64,000 nt of DNA from JALZCH01 sp036387135 (GTDB lineage Bacteria > Acidobacteriota > Blastocatellia > Pyrinomonadales > Pyrinomonadaceae). Of this stretch, positions 43,983-52,253 are shown one piece after another. Where the stretch lies: contig DASVUH010000036.1 of the NCBI GenBank assembly GCA_036387135.1, positions 1 through 64,000 of the forward strand. The letters run 5' to 3'. The notes under the pieces are model-generated. The model was not told where the DNA came from. It saw nothing but the letters and a program-made list of their open reading frames with translations, and did not search any database. A program made the position numbers and the translations under genes. The number at the start of each line of letters is the position of its first letter. Positions within the stretch are counted from its first letter, which is position 1.

Positions 43983-45443
43983 ATGACTCGTTTGCTTGTA
44001 GTTGATGACGAAACCAATTTGCGTTTGGTGATTCAAAAAGAATTGCGCCGTTTAGGTTACGACACCGAAGTTGCCTCAGACGGCGAAGAAGCCTGGTCTT
44101 TGCTTGAGAAAAAAGAATACGACGTTCTGCTCTGCGACATTTCGATGCCGCGCTTGAACGGCATTGATCTGCTGCGCCGCATCCGCGACCGCCGCCCGAA
44201 TCCGCCCGAAACGATTATGCTCACAGGGCAGGCGACGGTTGATTCGGCAATCGAGGCGATGAAGCTCGGCGCCTACGATTATTTGACCAAGCCTTACCGC
44301 ATCGTCGAGCTTTCCGCGCTGGTCAAAAAAGCATCGGAAAAACGCAATCTTCGCACCGACAATCAACGCCTGCGCGCCACAATCGAACGATGCAGCATTC
44401 CGCAAACCGACATCATCGCCGAATCAAAAGCGATGAAGGAAACTCTGCGGCTCGTCGAGCGCGTCGCGCCTTCGGACGCTTCGGTTTTGGTGACGGGTGA
44501 ATCGGGAACGGGCAAAGAGCTGATTGCGCAGGCGATTCACCGAATGTCGAAACGCGCGAGCAATTCTTTTGTTGATTTAAACTGCGCCGCGCTGCCTGAT
44601 TCGCTTCTTGAATCGGAGCTTTTCGGTTACGAATCAGGCGCATTTTCCGGCGCTAAAAACCGCAAGCTCGGTCTTTTTGAATTAGCCGACGGCGGCACTC
44701 TGTTTTTGGACGAAATAATGGAAATGCCGATGGCGCTGCAATCGAAATTGCTTCGCGCCCTCGAAACCCGCTCGTTTTTCCGCGTCGGCGGGACTCGTAA
44801 AGTCGAAGTCAACGTCCGGCTCGTCGCGGCGACGAATCGCATTCCCGAAGAAGCCGTCAACGAAGGCGCTTTCCGTATGGATTTGCTTTACCGCGTCAAC
44901 ACTTTCGGCATTCATCTCCAACCGCTCCGCGAACGCCGCGACGACATCGAACCGCTCGCCAGACATCTGCTCAAACAGCTCGCCGGCGCGAACGCTCCGA
45001 AATTGTCGAAAGACGCTCTCGAAGCTCTGCGCGCTTACAAATGGCGCGGCAACGTCCGGCAATTGAAAAATTGCCTGGAACGCGCAGTTTTGCTCTGCGA
45101 CACGGGCGTAATTACCGTCAGAGAATTGCCGCCGGAAGTCGCCGGAAGCGACAAAAGCGTTCAAGTTCCGGTCTTTTCCAACGGAAACGGCACGCCGCAT
45201 TTTGTCGGCGCAAACGGCAACGGTAACGTTAATGGAAACGGCGCGGTCAACGGAAATAGCCACGTCTCAGTCGCCGCAACCAACGGAAATGGCTCGCCAC
45301 TCGCCCTGCACGAAGTCGAACGCCAGCAAATCATCCACGCTCTCGAACAAACCAACTGGCATCGCGGCAAAACCGCCGAATTGCTCGGCATTTCTCCCTC
45401 GACGCTTTACCGTCGTTTGCGCGAATACAACTTGGACACTTAA
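43983..45443 (+). CDS. Sigma54-dependent NtrC-family response regulator
   Basis: A 486-residue regulator with receiver (Asp52, Lys103), AAA+ domain (Walker A GESGTGKE 172-179, Walker B GGTLFLDEI 237-245) and a Fis-type helix-turn-helix at the end (GKTAELLGISPSTLYRRLREY). The sigma54-contacting loop reads GAFSGA (219-224) instead of GAFTGA; the Ser/Thr change is conservative and may still work. A linker of about 45 residues (around 396-440) is rich in NGNG. It is the probable partner of the upstream histidine kinase. Target promoters are not evident in the window. Confidence 0.93.
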   Translation: MTRLLVVDDETNLRLVIQKELRRLGYDTEVASDGEEAWSLLEKKEYDVLLCDISMPRLNGIDLLRRIRDRRPNPPETIMLTGQATVDSAIEAMKLGAYDYLTKPYRIVELSALVKKASEKRNLRTDNQRLRATIERCSIPQTDIIAESKAMKETLRLVERVAPSDASVLVTGESGTGKELIAQAIHRMSKRASNSFVDLNCAALPDSLLESELFGYESGAFSGAKNRKLGLFELADGGTLFLDEIMEMPMALQSKLLRALETRSFFRVGGTRKVEVNVRLVAATNRIPEEAVNEGAFRMDLLYRVNTFGIHLQPLRERRDDIEPLARHLLKQLAGANAPKLSKDALEALRAYKWRGNVRQLKNCLERAVLLCDTGVITVRELPPEVAGSDKSVQVPVFSNGNGTPHFVGANGNGNVNGNGAVNGNSHVSVAATNGNGSPLALHEVERQQIIHALEQTNWHRGKTAELLGISPSTLYRRLREYNLDT

Positions 45444-45452
45444 TCGTTATTT

Positions 45453-45539
45453 TCAACGCAGAGACGCCGAGACGCTGAGTTTAATAAATAAAGACTATCT
45501 CTTTGTTCTTTTCTCAGCGTCTCGGCGTCTCTGCGTTGA
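45453..45539. repeat. Intergenic palindrome with perfect 27-base arms
   Basis: TCAACGCAGAGACGCCGAG begins the left arm (45453-45479), and the right arm (45513-45539) is its exact inverse. The arm is built of 8-base units CGCAGAGA, CGCCGAGA, CGCTGAGT. Confidence 0.9.
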
Positions 45540-45560
45540 ACAATTTAAGGCGATTTGCGG

Positions 45561-46163
45561 TTACTTAATTTTAATCTTGGACGGGTTTTCGCGGGCGAGG
45601 CGATTTGCGCGCTCGTTTAAATCTTCGGCGGCGTCCCAGAGTTTTTGAAAATTTTCCTGATTCACGGCGAAATCGGCTTTGGCTCGCTCGATTTCTTCGG
45701 GCTTGTTGCTTCCGAATTTGTCGCGCAAATCTCTGGCTACTTTGAGCCGAAATTCGTAGGCGTCAATTTGCTTTCTCAAGGCTTCTTTTTTCAAACGCAG
45801 ATATTCCGAGAAAATTTCGTTCGTCTTTTTTCCGGCGGCTTCGCTGACTCTGGTGTAAGCCAATTCACCCAAGCTCAAGCCTTCTTCAATCGCATTTATT
45901 AATTCTTCCAAAATTTGCTGCGTCCGCGCCGTGTCGCGCTCGCGCATCGCGTCCTGCAAATCGTCGAGTTTTTTGGCGTTGGCTTTATGGATTTTTCCGA
46001 TTTTAATTAAATTTTCGTTGGCTTTTCCGGCGAGCTGATTCGCTTCGCCCGTTTCGTCGCCAAACGAAAAAATGCCGCCGCTGCCCGAATCACCCGAATC
46101 CGAACCGCCGCACGCGAGAGCAAACGCGGCTAAAATTAAAATTGTCCAAACGAGATTTTTCAT
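45561..46163 (-). CDS. Alpha-helical lipoprotein of unknown function
   Basis: A 200-residue protein starting at ATG 46163, which overlaps the preceding stop codon (TGATG), so translation is coupled. The signal sequence ends in the lipobox FALAC, and a Gly/Ser/Asp-rich stretch follows. The remainder is predicted almost entirely helical and charged (KANAKKLDDLQDAMRERDT, FSEYLRLKKEALRKQIDAYE), with coiled-coil character. I do not recognise a family. Its partner may be the membrane protein encoded just upstream. Confidence 0.7.
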   Translation of the reverse strand: MKNLVWTILILAAFALACGGSDSGDSGSGGIFSFGDETGEANQLAGKANENLIKIGKIHKANAKKLDDLQDAMRERDTARTQQILEELINAIEEGLSLGELAYTRVSEAAGKKTNEIFSEYLRLKKEALRKQIDAYEFRLKVARDLRDKFGSNKPEEIERAKADFAVNQENFQKLWDAAEDLNERANRLARENPSKIKIK

Positions 46164-47260
46164 CACTCAAAAGACTCAAGTTTTGGATTAGACTTGCGCC
46201 GCCAGATAAAACCGTCCAAAACGTAATGCGTTATTTGCGGCAAAGCGAGCAGCGGCACAAAATACATTTTCCAATCCTCAAAATTCCAGCCCGCCCCGAA
46301 AAGCCATTCGCGTTCGTGCCAGACCGAACGATGCCACAAAATTTCTTCGGCGTAAGCCAGCAGCCACAAAATCGAAAGAAAAAATACGATGTTGCTCGAA
46401 AACAAACGGTAAGTTTTCGCCGCCGTTTCGCGCTTTGCTTTCGCGTAAAACCAGACAATCGCAAAATACGGAACGCCGTGAATAATGACGTTTGTCACGG
46501 TAAAAGCATAATCCGAATCGAATTGAACGATTCCCAAATACCAGCAAACGGCGGTTGTCAAAACTACGATGTCTTTGCCCGGATTGTAAAAGTTTTTGAA
46601 GAAAGCCAGATAAATTGATTTCAGCGCGTAAAGCGCGAGCGCGAGAACGTAAATCGGAAAAGCGATTTTTTCCAGAATTTGCGGCAGCGCCGTGAAATCG
46701 TTTTGCACGAACCATTGAAACTGGCGCGGCAAATTCGCGTGCCAGTAAACGAGCGGATAAATGGTCGCCAGATAAATCGCAGCCGTATCAATCCATTTTC
46801 CCCAATCGTTTTGCTCTTTTAATTTCGCTCGATAAAGCCGCACCCAGCCGTATTGCTGCCGCACAAAATGAAAAACCGCAATGTAAGCCAGAACGCGCCA
46901 AAAAAGAGCCGGGCTTTCCGAATACAGCGCGACGCCGACGAAATAACCGAAAAGCGGTACGAGCGAGTAAAGCCAAATTCGACGTTTTAATTCCGCCGGA
47001 TCGAAATAAACTCGAAATCCGGTCGCCCAGACGTGCGCGACATCAACCAGCAAAACCGCCGAAATCCAAGTCCAATCGGGCGATTCGTCGTTTAAAATTC
47101 CGAACTGCGCGCCGATTCCCAAAAGCACAAGCGACAAAAGGGCGCTTCCAGCAAAAACGCCCAAATCAACGGCGGGCGAAAAAAGCCATAGTTTTCGCTC
47201 ACCGACTGTTTCGGTTTCGGCGGTTTTAACGGGAAAAATTTTTGTTGCTTCGACGCTCAT
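46163..47260 (-). CDS. Multi-pass membrane protein with conserved His positions
   Basis: A 365-residue protein with eight to nine hydrophobic segments. His residues sit at regular places next to membrane segments: VDVAHVWAT, VFHFVRQQYGW and IIHGVPYFAIVW. This resembles His-rich membrane enzymes of the carotene-dioxygenase (Brp/Blh) or desaturase type, but I cannot confirm either. It is translationally coupled to the lipoprotein gene downstream. No carotenoid gene is adjacent, so the catalytic reading stays tentative. Confidence 0.6.
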   Translation of the reverse strand: MSVEATKIFPVKTAETETVGERKLWLFSPAVDLGVFAGSALLSLVLLGIGAQFGILNDESPDWTWISAVLLVDVAHVWATGFRVYFDPAELKRRIWLYSLVPLFGYFVGVALYSESPALFWRVLAYIAVFHFVRQQYGWVRLYRAKLKEQNDWGKWIDTAAIYLATIYPLVYWHANLPRQFQWFVQNDFTALPQILEKIAFPIYVLALALYALKSIYLAFFKNFYNPGKDIVVLTTAVCWYLGIVQFDSDYAFTVTNVIIHGVPYFAIVWFYAKAKRETAAKTYRLFSSNIVFFLSILWLLAYAEEILWHRSVWHEREWLFGAGWNFEDWKMYFVPLLALPQITHYVLDGFIWRRKSNPKLESFE

Positions 47261-47347
47261 TGAAGGTGAGAAAAGATATAAAACTTTTCTGCAAAGAGCG
47301 CAACAGTAATCGAATTTATTTCAATAAGAAGGAAGTTTGATTTTTTG

Positions 47348-47377
47348 TTGACAGGCGATTTATATCGAGCGTAATCT
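47348..47377 (+). promoter_or_regulatory. Weak promoter candidate for the 47512 gene
   Basis: TTGACA (47348-47353) is followed after 18 bases by TAATCT, a poor -10. The leader would be about 130 bases. The perfect -35 is the main support. Confidence 0.3.
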
Positions 47378-47511
47378 GTTCGCGTCGCAACAATCCTGGT
47401 ACTCGGATTTTAACTTTTGCAAACAAATTCGGCTGTTCAAATCAGCAAGTTTAGTTTGAGTCGCTTTTATCTTCAACTTTTCCGCATAATACGGTTTTGG
47501 GAGGAGAAACT

Positions 47512-48153
47512 ATGAAATATAAAGCCTTGCCCGGTTCTTTTTGCTTATTAGCGGGAATCCTTTTCAGTTATTTGATCGGAGTCGGAATCAACGGATGGAC
47601 GCCTGTCGTTCACGCTAAACAGGAAAATTCTCAAGAACAGGAGAAAATCGTAAAACTCGCTTACTCACACAAACCTATAATAAAGATTTCGGAGCTTAAA
47701 GTCAGCGGAAAAGCTCGGAAATTTGATGAAAGCTTTAGTGAAGATGGAGACTGGCTTAGAGATTTTTCATTTAAATTGGAAAATAAATCGGGTAAGAGAA
47801 TTGTATATTTACAGGTCAACGTAAATTTTCCAGAAACAAGAGCCACCGGCAATATGATGTCTTTTCCGATTGTTTTCGGGCAATTTCCTGACATAGATAA
47901 CCAAAGTAAGCATCCGCCGTTGCTTTTAAATCAGGATAACGCTCTCGAAGTTTCGTTGAACAAGGAATACGATAAACTCGCTAAATTCATAAACGCACGA
48001 TCTCCAATAGAATTTATGCGGAAAGTAGAACTGGAAATCGGTTTCGTCGTTTTTGACGATAAAACTGCTTGGTCCGGTAGTTATTTGAGGCAAGATCCAA
48101 ACAATCCTAGACGGTACATCGGCATTGAGTCTGATTCACCGCATCAGAATTAG
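47512..48153 (+). CDS. Secreted protein of unknown function
   Basis: A 213-residue protein. ATG 47512 has GGAGGAG 6 bases upstream. The signal peptide (LLAGILFSYLIGVGINGW ... VVHA) is clear. The mature part has beta-strand patterns (RIVYLQVNVNFPE, KVELEIGFVVFDDKT) and no Cys or catalytic motif. The family is not recognised. It is isolated: its own leader precedes it and a strong terminator follows. Confidence 0.7.
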   Translation: MKYKALPGSFCLLAGILFSYLIGVGINGWTPVVHAKQENSQEQEKIVKLAYSHKPIIKISELKVSGKARKFDESFSEDGDWLRDFSFKLENKSGKRIVYLQVNVNFPETRATGNMMSFPIVFGQFPDIDNQSKHPPLLLNQDNALEVSLNKEYDKLAKFINARSPIEFMRKVELEIGFVVFDDKTAWSGSYLRQDPNNPRRYIGIESDSPHQN

Positions 48154-48175
48154 AAAAGAGATTCTGAATGGAAAT

Positions 48176-48208
48176 AAAAAAGCCGCCCCATTTAAGGCGG
48201 CTTTTTTT
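48176..48208 (+). terminator. Rho-independent terminator
   Basis: AAAAAAGCCGCC and GGCGGCTTTTTT are perfect 12-base arms with an 8-base loop and T-tract. It separates the convergent 47512 gene and lpxD, and may work both ways. Confidence 0.9.
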
Positions 48209-48211
48209 GTC

Positions 48212-49246
48212 TTAATATTTATCAACCAAAAACTCATTCAACCGTTTTTCCAGCTCGCGCACTTTGCGCGCAATGTCGCCCAGACGACGAAAAGCGGCAA
48301 TCGAGCGCAGCCATTCGCGGTTGTCGAAAGCAGGAATGCCGGACAGGATTTTTCCCGATTCTACATCGTGGCTCGTGGCGGATTTTGCGGTAATTACGGC
48401 GTCGTCGCCGACTTTTAAATGTCCCGCGATGCCGACTTGTCCGGCTAAAATCACGCGCTTTCCGATGACCGAGCTTCCCGCTAATCCGGTTTGCGCGCAA
48501 ATGAGCGCATCTTCGTCAATGGTGCAGGAATGACCGATTTGGACTAGATTATCAATTTTCGCGCCGCGCCGGATTCTGGTTTCACCGACCGAAGCGCAGT
48601 CAATCGTCGTCCCAGCGCCGATTTCCACATCGTCTTCAATTACGACTCGCCCGGTTTGCGGAATTTTCAGCCATCGGCGGTTTTCGTCCTTCGCGTAACC
48701 GAAACCGTCCGAACCGATCACGGAGTTGTTCTGAATGACAGCTCGCGCGCCGATCTCACAGTTTTCGCGGATTGAGACATTTGAGTGAATCACCGAATCT
48801 TTTCCAATTGAAACGTTTTCGTAAACCGTGACGTTCGGCAAAATTTGAGATCCTTCAGCGATTCTACAATTCGCGCCAACGACCGAGTTTGCTCCGATGA
48901 AAACGTCTGCGGCAATTTCCGCCGTTTCGTCAATGACAGCCGAAGGATGAATCGAACTTCTGCGTTTCAATTCGGGATGAAACACCCGCAAAGCGCGCGT
49001 GTAAGCCAAATACGGGTCTTTCGCGCGCAAAACCGCAATGTCGCCGCGCTCGATTAATTCGGTTTCGCGCAAAAAAATCGCGCTCGCGTTTGTTGTTTTG
49101 ATCTGCGGCGTGTATTTCGGGTTTGCCAGAAACGTGATTTGTCCGGCTTGAGCGATGTCTAACCCGGCGGCACCCGTGATTTCCAAATCCGCGCCGCCTT
49201 GTTCAATTCGAGAATCGGTTTTTTCTGCCAGTTCGGAAAGTTTCAT
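48212..49246 (-). CDS. lpxD: UDP-3-O-acylglucosamine N-acyltransferase
   Basis: A 344-residue LpxD, which adds the second acyl chain in lipid A synthesis. ATG 49246 gives the family start MKLSELAE. After a small N-terminal alpha/beta domain the left-handed beta-helix is seen as hexapeptide repeats (VFIGANSVVGANCRIAEGSQ). The catalytic His lies in DNLVQIGHSC, and the family block GSDGFGYAKDE is intact. A C-terminal helix ends the protein. It shows that the host makes lipid A. Other lpx genes are not in the window. Confidence 0.95.
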   Translation of the reverse strand: MKLSELAEKTDSRIEQGGADLEITGAAGLDIAQAGQITFLANPKYTPQIKTTNASAIFLRETELIERGDIAVLRAKDPYLAYTRALRVFHPELKRRSSIHPSAVIDETAEIAADVFIGANSVVGANCRIAEGSQILPNVTVYENVSIGKDSVIHSNVSIRENCEIGARAVIQNNSVIGSDGFGYAKDENRRWLKIPQTGRVVIEDDVEIGAGTTIDCASVGETRIRRGAKIDNLVQIGHSCTIDEDALICAQTGLAGSSVIGKRVILAGQVGIAGHLKVGDDAVITAKSATSHDVESGKILSGIPAFDNREWLRSIAAFRRLGDIARKVRELEKRLNEFLVDKY

Positions 49247-49287
49247 TTCTCGGAAAGCATAAACTATACGAATCAAGATTAGAAAAT

Positions 49288-49376
49288 CTTCGCGCCCTTT
49301 GCGATGACCTATGCGCTCTTTGCGGTTTAATTCTGAAAAAACTTAACCGCGAAGGACGCAAAGGCTTGACGCGAAG
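49288..49376. repeat. Intergenic palindrome, CTTTGCG / CGCAAAG type
   Basis: CTTCGCGCCCTTTGCG pairs imperfectly with ACGCAAAGGCTTGACGCGAAG. It lies between the divergent lpxD and olsB genes. Confidence 0.7.
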
Positions 49377-49505
49377 AACGCGCAGAAAATTTATTGATGA
49401 TTTTCATAAATTGATATTTAAAACTCACCGGGATTGCTCGCAAATGTAACAAAACTCGTGTAATATTCAGCCAAATTTGGCGGCGTTCTGTTTTTTTACG
49501 GACAA

Positions 49506-50384
49506 ATGACTGAGATTCACGTTTCGCAAATTCCCGAAATACAAAAGAAAACCGATTATCCGTACTACACCGAAAATCTGCCCGAAGAGATAATCGAAGA
49601 AGGCAGATACGTCGCGCGGTTTGCCGGAACGCCGGAAGAAATTGACGCCGCGCTGCGTCTGCGTTTCGAGGTTTTCAATCTCGAATTAAATGAAGGTCTC
49701 GAATCCTCTTACATCACGGAACGCGACGAAGACGAATTTGACCAGACTTGTCATCATTTGATCGTCGTCGAAAAAGATACGAATAATGTCGTCGGCACTT
49801 ATCGCCTCAGAACCGGCGAAATGGCGCAAATCGCTCACGGTTTTTACACCGAAACCGAGTTTGATTTTAGTCTGCTGCCTGCGGAAGTTATTGAACAGGC
49901 TGTGGAAATCGGGCGCGCCTGCATTGACCGCAATCATCGCAACGCGCGAGTTTTGTTTTTGCTGTGGAAAGGTTTGGCGCTTTACCTGACGCGAATGAAA
50001 AAGCGTTATATGTTCGGCTGCTGCTCGCTGATGTCGCAGGATTGCACCGAAGGCAGGCGGGCGCTGCGGCAATTTACGCGAGACGGTGATTTGCACGAGA
50101 CTCTGCAAGTTCGACCGCGCCCCGAATGCGCTTGTCAGCCGGAAGATTATCATTCGCCCGATACGGACGAAGAATTGGAATTGCCAAGACTTTTCGGCAC
50201 TTATCTGCGAATCGGCGCGAAAATCTGCGGCGAACCGGCGATTGACCGGCAATTTAAAACCATTGATTTTTTCGTGATTTTCGACGCCAAAGAAATGCCC
50301 GAAAAATACCGCGAAATGTTTTTCGGAGTTTTGACCGCAGCAGCGGGATTCGACGTTTCCAAACAAAACACGGAAAACCAATGA
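49506..50384 (+). CDS. olsB: L-ornithine N-alpha-acyltransferase (OlsB-like)
   Basis: A 292-residue GNAT-fold acyltransferase of the OlsB/hemolysin-like group, which transfers a 3-hydroxy-acyl chain from acyl carrier protein to ornithine, giving lyso-ornithine lipid. Typical blocks are RLRFEVFNLELNEG, the acidic DEDEFDQTCHHLIV, VGTYRL, and EIGRACIDRNHRNARVLFLLW. Length matches known OlsB proteins. Its stop overlaps the start of the next acyltransferase gene by four bases (ATGA), the expected olsBA arrangement. Confidence 0.88.
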   Translation: MTEIHVSQIPEIQKKTDYPYYTENLPEEIIEEGRYVARFAGTPEEIDAALRLRFEVFNLELNEGLESSYITERDEDEFDQTCHHLIVVEKDTNNVVGTYRLRTGEMAQIAHGFYTETEFDFSLLPAEVIEQAVEIGRACIDRNHRNARVLFLLWKGLALYLTRMKKRYMFGCCSLMSQDCTEGRRALRQFTRDGDLHETLQVRPRPECACQPEDYHSPDTDEELELPRLFGTYLRIGAKICGEPAIDRQFKTIDFFVIFDAKEMPEKYREMFFGVLTAAAGFDVSKQNTENQ

Positions 50385-51139
50385 GAAACGTTCGGGCAAT
50401 TTTGCGGTTTGCCGCTTTCGTGTTTTTGACGTTCGGAATTTACGCGCTCTGGTGGATTGGCGCGTTTTTTGTTTCGGGCGAAAAACAGAAAATTCAATGG
50501 CGGCGATTTATCCTGCGAAACTGGGGGCGCGGTTTTGTTCGCATCGCTAATCTGCATTTGGAAATCAAAGGCGTTCCGCCAAAGCCACCGTTTTTGCTTG
50601 TTTCAAATCATTTAAGTTATATGGACGTTGCCGCATTGCGCTCGGTTGTGGAATGCGTTTTTGTGGCGAAAGCCGACATCGAAGGCTGGTTAATGGCTGG
50701 AACGATGATTCGGAATTTGGGAATGATTTATATCAACCGCGAAAATCGCCGCGACATTCCGCGCGCCGGTGCAAAAGTCATCGAAGCAACGGAGCACGGC
50801 GAAGGCGTCGTCATTTTCGCCGAAGGCACAACGAGCAACGGCAGCCAAATTTTACCGTTTAAATCTTCGCTTTTAGAATTTGCCGCCGCGCGAGATTTGC
50901 CCGTTTGTTACTCGACGATTTCCTACGAAACCGCGCCGGGCGAAACTCCGGCTTCGGAATCAATTTGCTGGTGGCGCGAAGAATCGGGTTTTGTGCCGCA
51001 TATTTTCGAGCTTTTCAAAATGCCGGGCTTTAGCGGCTCGATCACTTTCGGCGACGCGCCGATTGCTTCATCAAACCGCAAAGAACTCGCGGAAAAACTG
51101 CATCGAGCCGCCAGCGCGCAATTTATTCCGGTTAAATAA
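50381..51139 (+). CDS. olsA: Lyso-ornithine-lipid O-acyltransferase (OlsA/PlsC family)
   Basis: A 252-residue PlsC-type 1-acylglycerol-3-phosphate acyltransferase-like enzyme. An N-terminal membrane segment (FAAFVFLTFGIYALWWIGAFF, in part) is followed by the HX4D motif (NHLSYMDVAAL), the block MIYINRENRRD and the EGT motif (FAEGTTSNGSQ). Alone it could be PlsC; coupling to olsB points to O-acylation of lyso-ornithine lipid. Confidence 0.85.
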   Translation: MRNVRAILRFAAFVFLTFGIYALWWIGAFFVSGEKQKIQWRRFILRNWGRGFVRIANLHLEIKGVPPKPPFLLVSNHLSYMDVAALRSVVECVFVAKADIEGWLMAGTMIRNLGMIYINRENRRDIPRAGAKVIEATEHGEGVVIFAEGTTSNGSQILPFKSSLLEFAAARDLPVCYSTISYETAPGETPASESICWWREESGFVPHIFELFKMPGFSGSITFGDAPIASSNRKELAEKLHRAASAQFIPVK

Positions 51140-51188
51140 ACCGCCGAAGACGCAGAGAAAGAAAAAAGAAATGATAAATAACGGCTTG

Positions 51189-51267
51189 CACCAAAACTTC
51201 ATTTTGCACTAAAAGTGCTTAAGGATGCAGCTAAACCCTGCGGAAAAGGGGCTTTTATCGCAAAGCC
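51189..51267. repeat. Terminal unit of the element, copy 1 (copy 2 at 52133-52209)
   Basis: The two copies share CACCAAAAC, CATTTTGCACTAAAAGTGCT and AAGGATG and are in direct orientation. Copy 2 is self-complementary at its ends (TTTGCACTAAAAG with CTTTTAGTGCAAA); copy 1 has a decayed right arm. Both look like the same miniature palindromic element flanking the cargo. Confidence 0.8.
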
Positions 51268-51424
51268 CTCATTTGTTTATAAACTTGGAAAGTCTAACGG
51301 GTGAGATGAGGGCGAAAACGGCATCCACACAAGCTAAGGGTAAAAAGACAAGCTAAATAAGAAAGTAGCTGTTTCCGCCTCGCGTCCAATAAGTTGTTCG
51401 ACGTTGTGTTCAATAGAAGCGTCT

Positions 51425-51832
51425 TTACTTTTTGCAAAGATAAGTTTCAGATTCGTGAAAAAAGAAAACGACTTTCTTTCCTACTTCGATAAAAAAGAGC
51501 GCATCACTTCCAGTACCGATATAAAAGGCTTCTTCGGAAGAAAGAATTTTTGGCTCACCATAAAAATCAAAAAAGATGCCTTCTTTGTTTTGCGCTACAA
51601 AGGCGTTTTCGTTTTCCAAGAGAATGCAAACGTCCCAATTCATATGATTGTGCAACTTGGACGACTTTGAGAACAATTGCTTCGGTCTTTTGACAAGAAA
51701 CTCGCGCCAACGCTCACGATGTTCTTTTTGAACGAAATTATCAACGAAACCATCAACATGCTTGCGATAAATTTCTGCGTCCGGCGTTTTTGCCCGTTGC
51801 AAGATTACGTATGTGCTTTGTCCGGCAAGCAT
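51425..51832 (-). CDS. Cargo protein of the mobile element, unknown function
   Basis: A 135-residue protein, AT-rich in comparison with the flanking olsA and rpiB genes. It has an N-terminal helical part (IYRKHVDGFVDNFVQKEHRE, then RWREFLVKRP) and a C-terminal beta-rich part (WDVCILLENENAFVAQNKEG, then FFIEVGKKVVFFFHES). No Cys motif, signal peptide or catalytic motif is recognised. The ribosome-binding site is weak. Being the only open frame inside the element, it is likely passenger DNA, for instance a defence or immunity factor, but that is speculation. Confidence 0.5.
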   Translation of the reverse strand: MLAGQSTYVILQRAKTPDAEIYRKHVDGFVDNFVQKEHRERWREFLVKRPKQLFSKSSKLHNHMNWDVCILLENENAFVAQNKEGIFFDFYGEPKILSSEEAFYIGTGSDALFFIEVGKKVVFFFHESETYLCKK

Positions 51833-52132
51833 AATTTCTCACATTAAAACATCGTTTTAATTAAAAGGAAATCGTCGAACTACTGATTATGACGCATCCT
51901 GCGTCATAACACTCTTATTTGTAGTATTATCGCGCACCTTGCGTGAGAACTAGGCTTTAGATGTTTTGAGTTCATAAACAAATTGAGACAAAAGAGCGAA
52001 ATGCAAAACTGTTTTACGCTGAATGTGTGAAGATGGCAATCGGATTTAAAGATTACTCAAGTTGCCAATTCCATCTATCAGATTTAATAAATTAAATCAA
52101 TTCATTTTCGATTATTCTTTTTTACGGTTCTT
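51833..52132. other. Non-coding interior of the mobile element
   Basis: No gene is supported. It contains a perfect hairpin TTATGACGCA-TCC-TGCGTCATAA (51887-51909) upstream of the cargo gene, which could be an operator, and otherwise AT-rich sequence. Confidence 0.5.
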
Positions 52133-52253
52133 CACCAAAACCTCATTTTGCACTAAAAGTGCTTAAGGATGCGCCTAAACCCTGTGAAAAGTGCTTTTAG
52201 TGCAAAGCCGATAAATAACTCTTTTCTTTCTCTGCGTCTCGGCGGTGAAAGAT

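Larger units (their letters stand above)
51183..52209. mobile_element. Transposase-less, TIR-bounded 1,027-bp element
   Basis: The left end begins GGCTTGCACCAAAAC and the right end, read inward on the other strand, GGCTTTGCACTAAAAG, a terminal inverted repeat of about 16 bases. The element is flanked by a 10-base direct duplication GATAAATAAC (51173-51182 and 52210-52219). Removing it and one duplication copy restores a perfect-looking intergenic hairpin (CCGCCGA..GACGCAGAGAAAG and its inverse) with the target in its loop. Each end carries an 80-base palindromic unit in direct orientation. Inside are one open frame (51425-51832) and a small hairpin (51887-51909). No transposase is encoded. 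Confidence 0.75.

Noticed and set aside
46163..47260. Definite call of a carotene dioxygenase (Brp/Blh)
   Set aside because: The His pattern is suggestive, but the overall similarity could not be confirmed by eye, so only a membrane-protein call was made.
49686..50399. 237-codon open frame on the minus strand
   Set aside because: It is antisense to olsB with atypical composition; olsB has clear family motifs and a coupled downstream gene.
51189..52209. Integron attC-type cassette boundary
   Set aside because: The palindromic ends lack recognisable core sites (GTTRRRY and its complement) at the required positions, and no integrase is present; a TIR element with target duplication explains the structure better.
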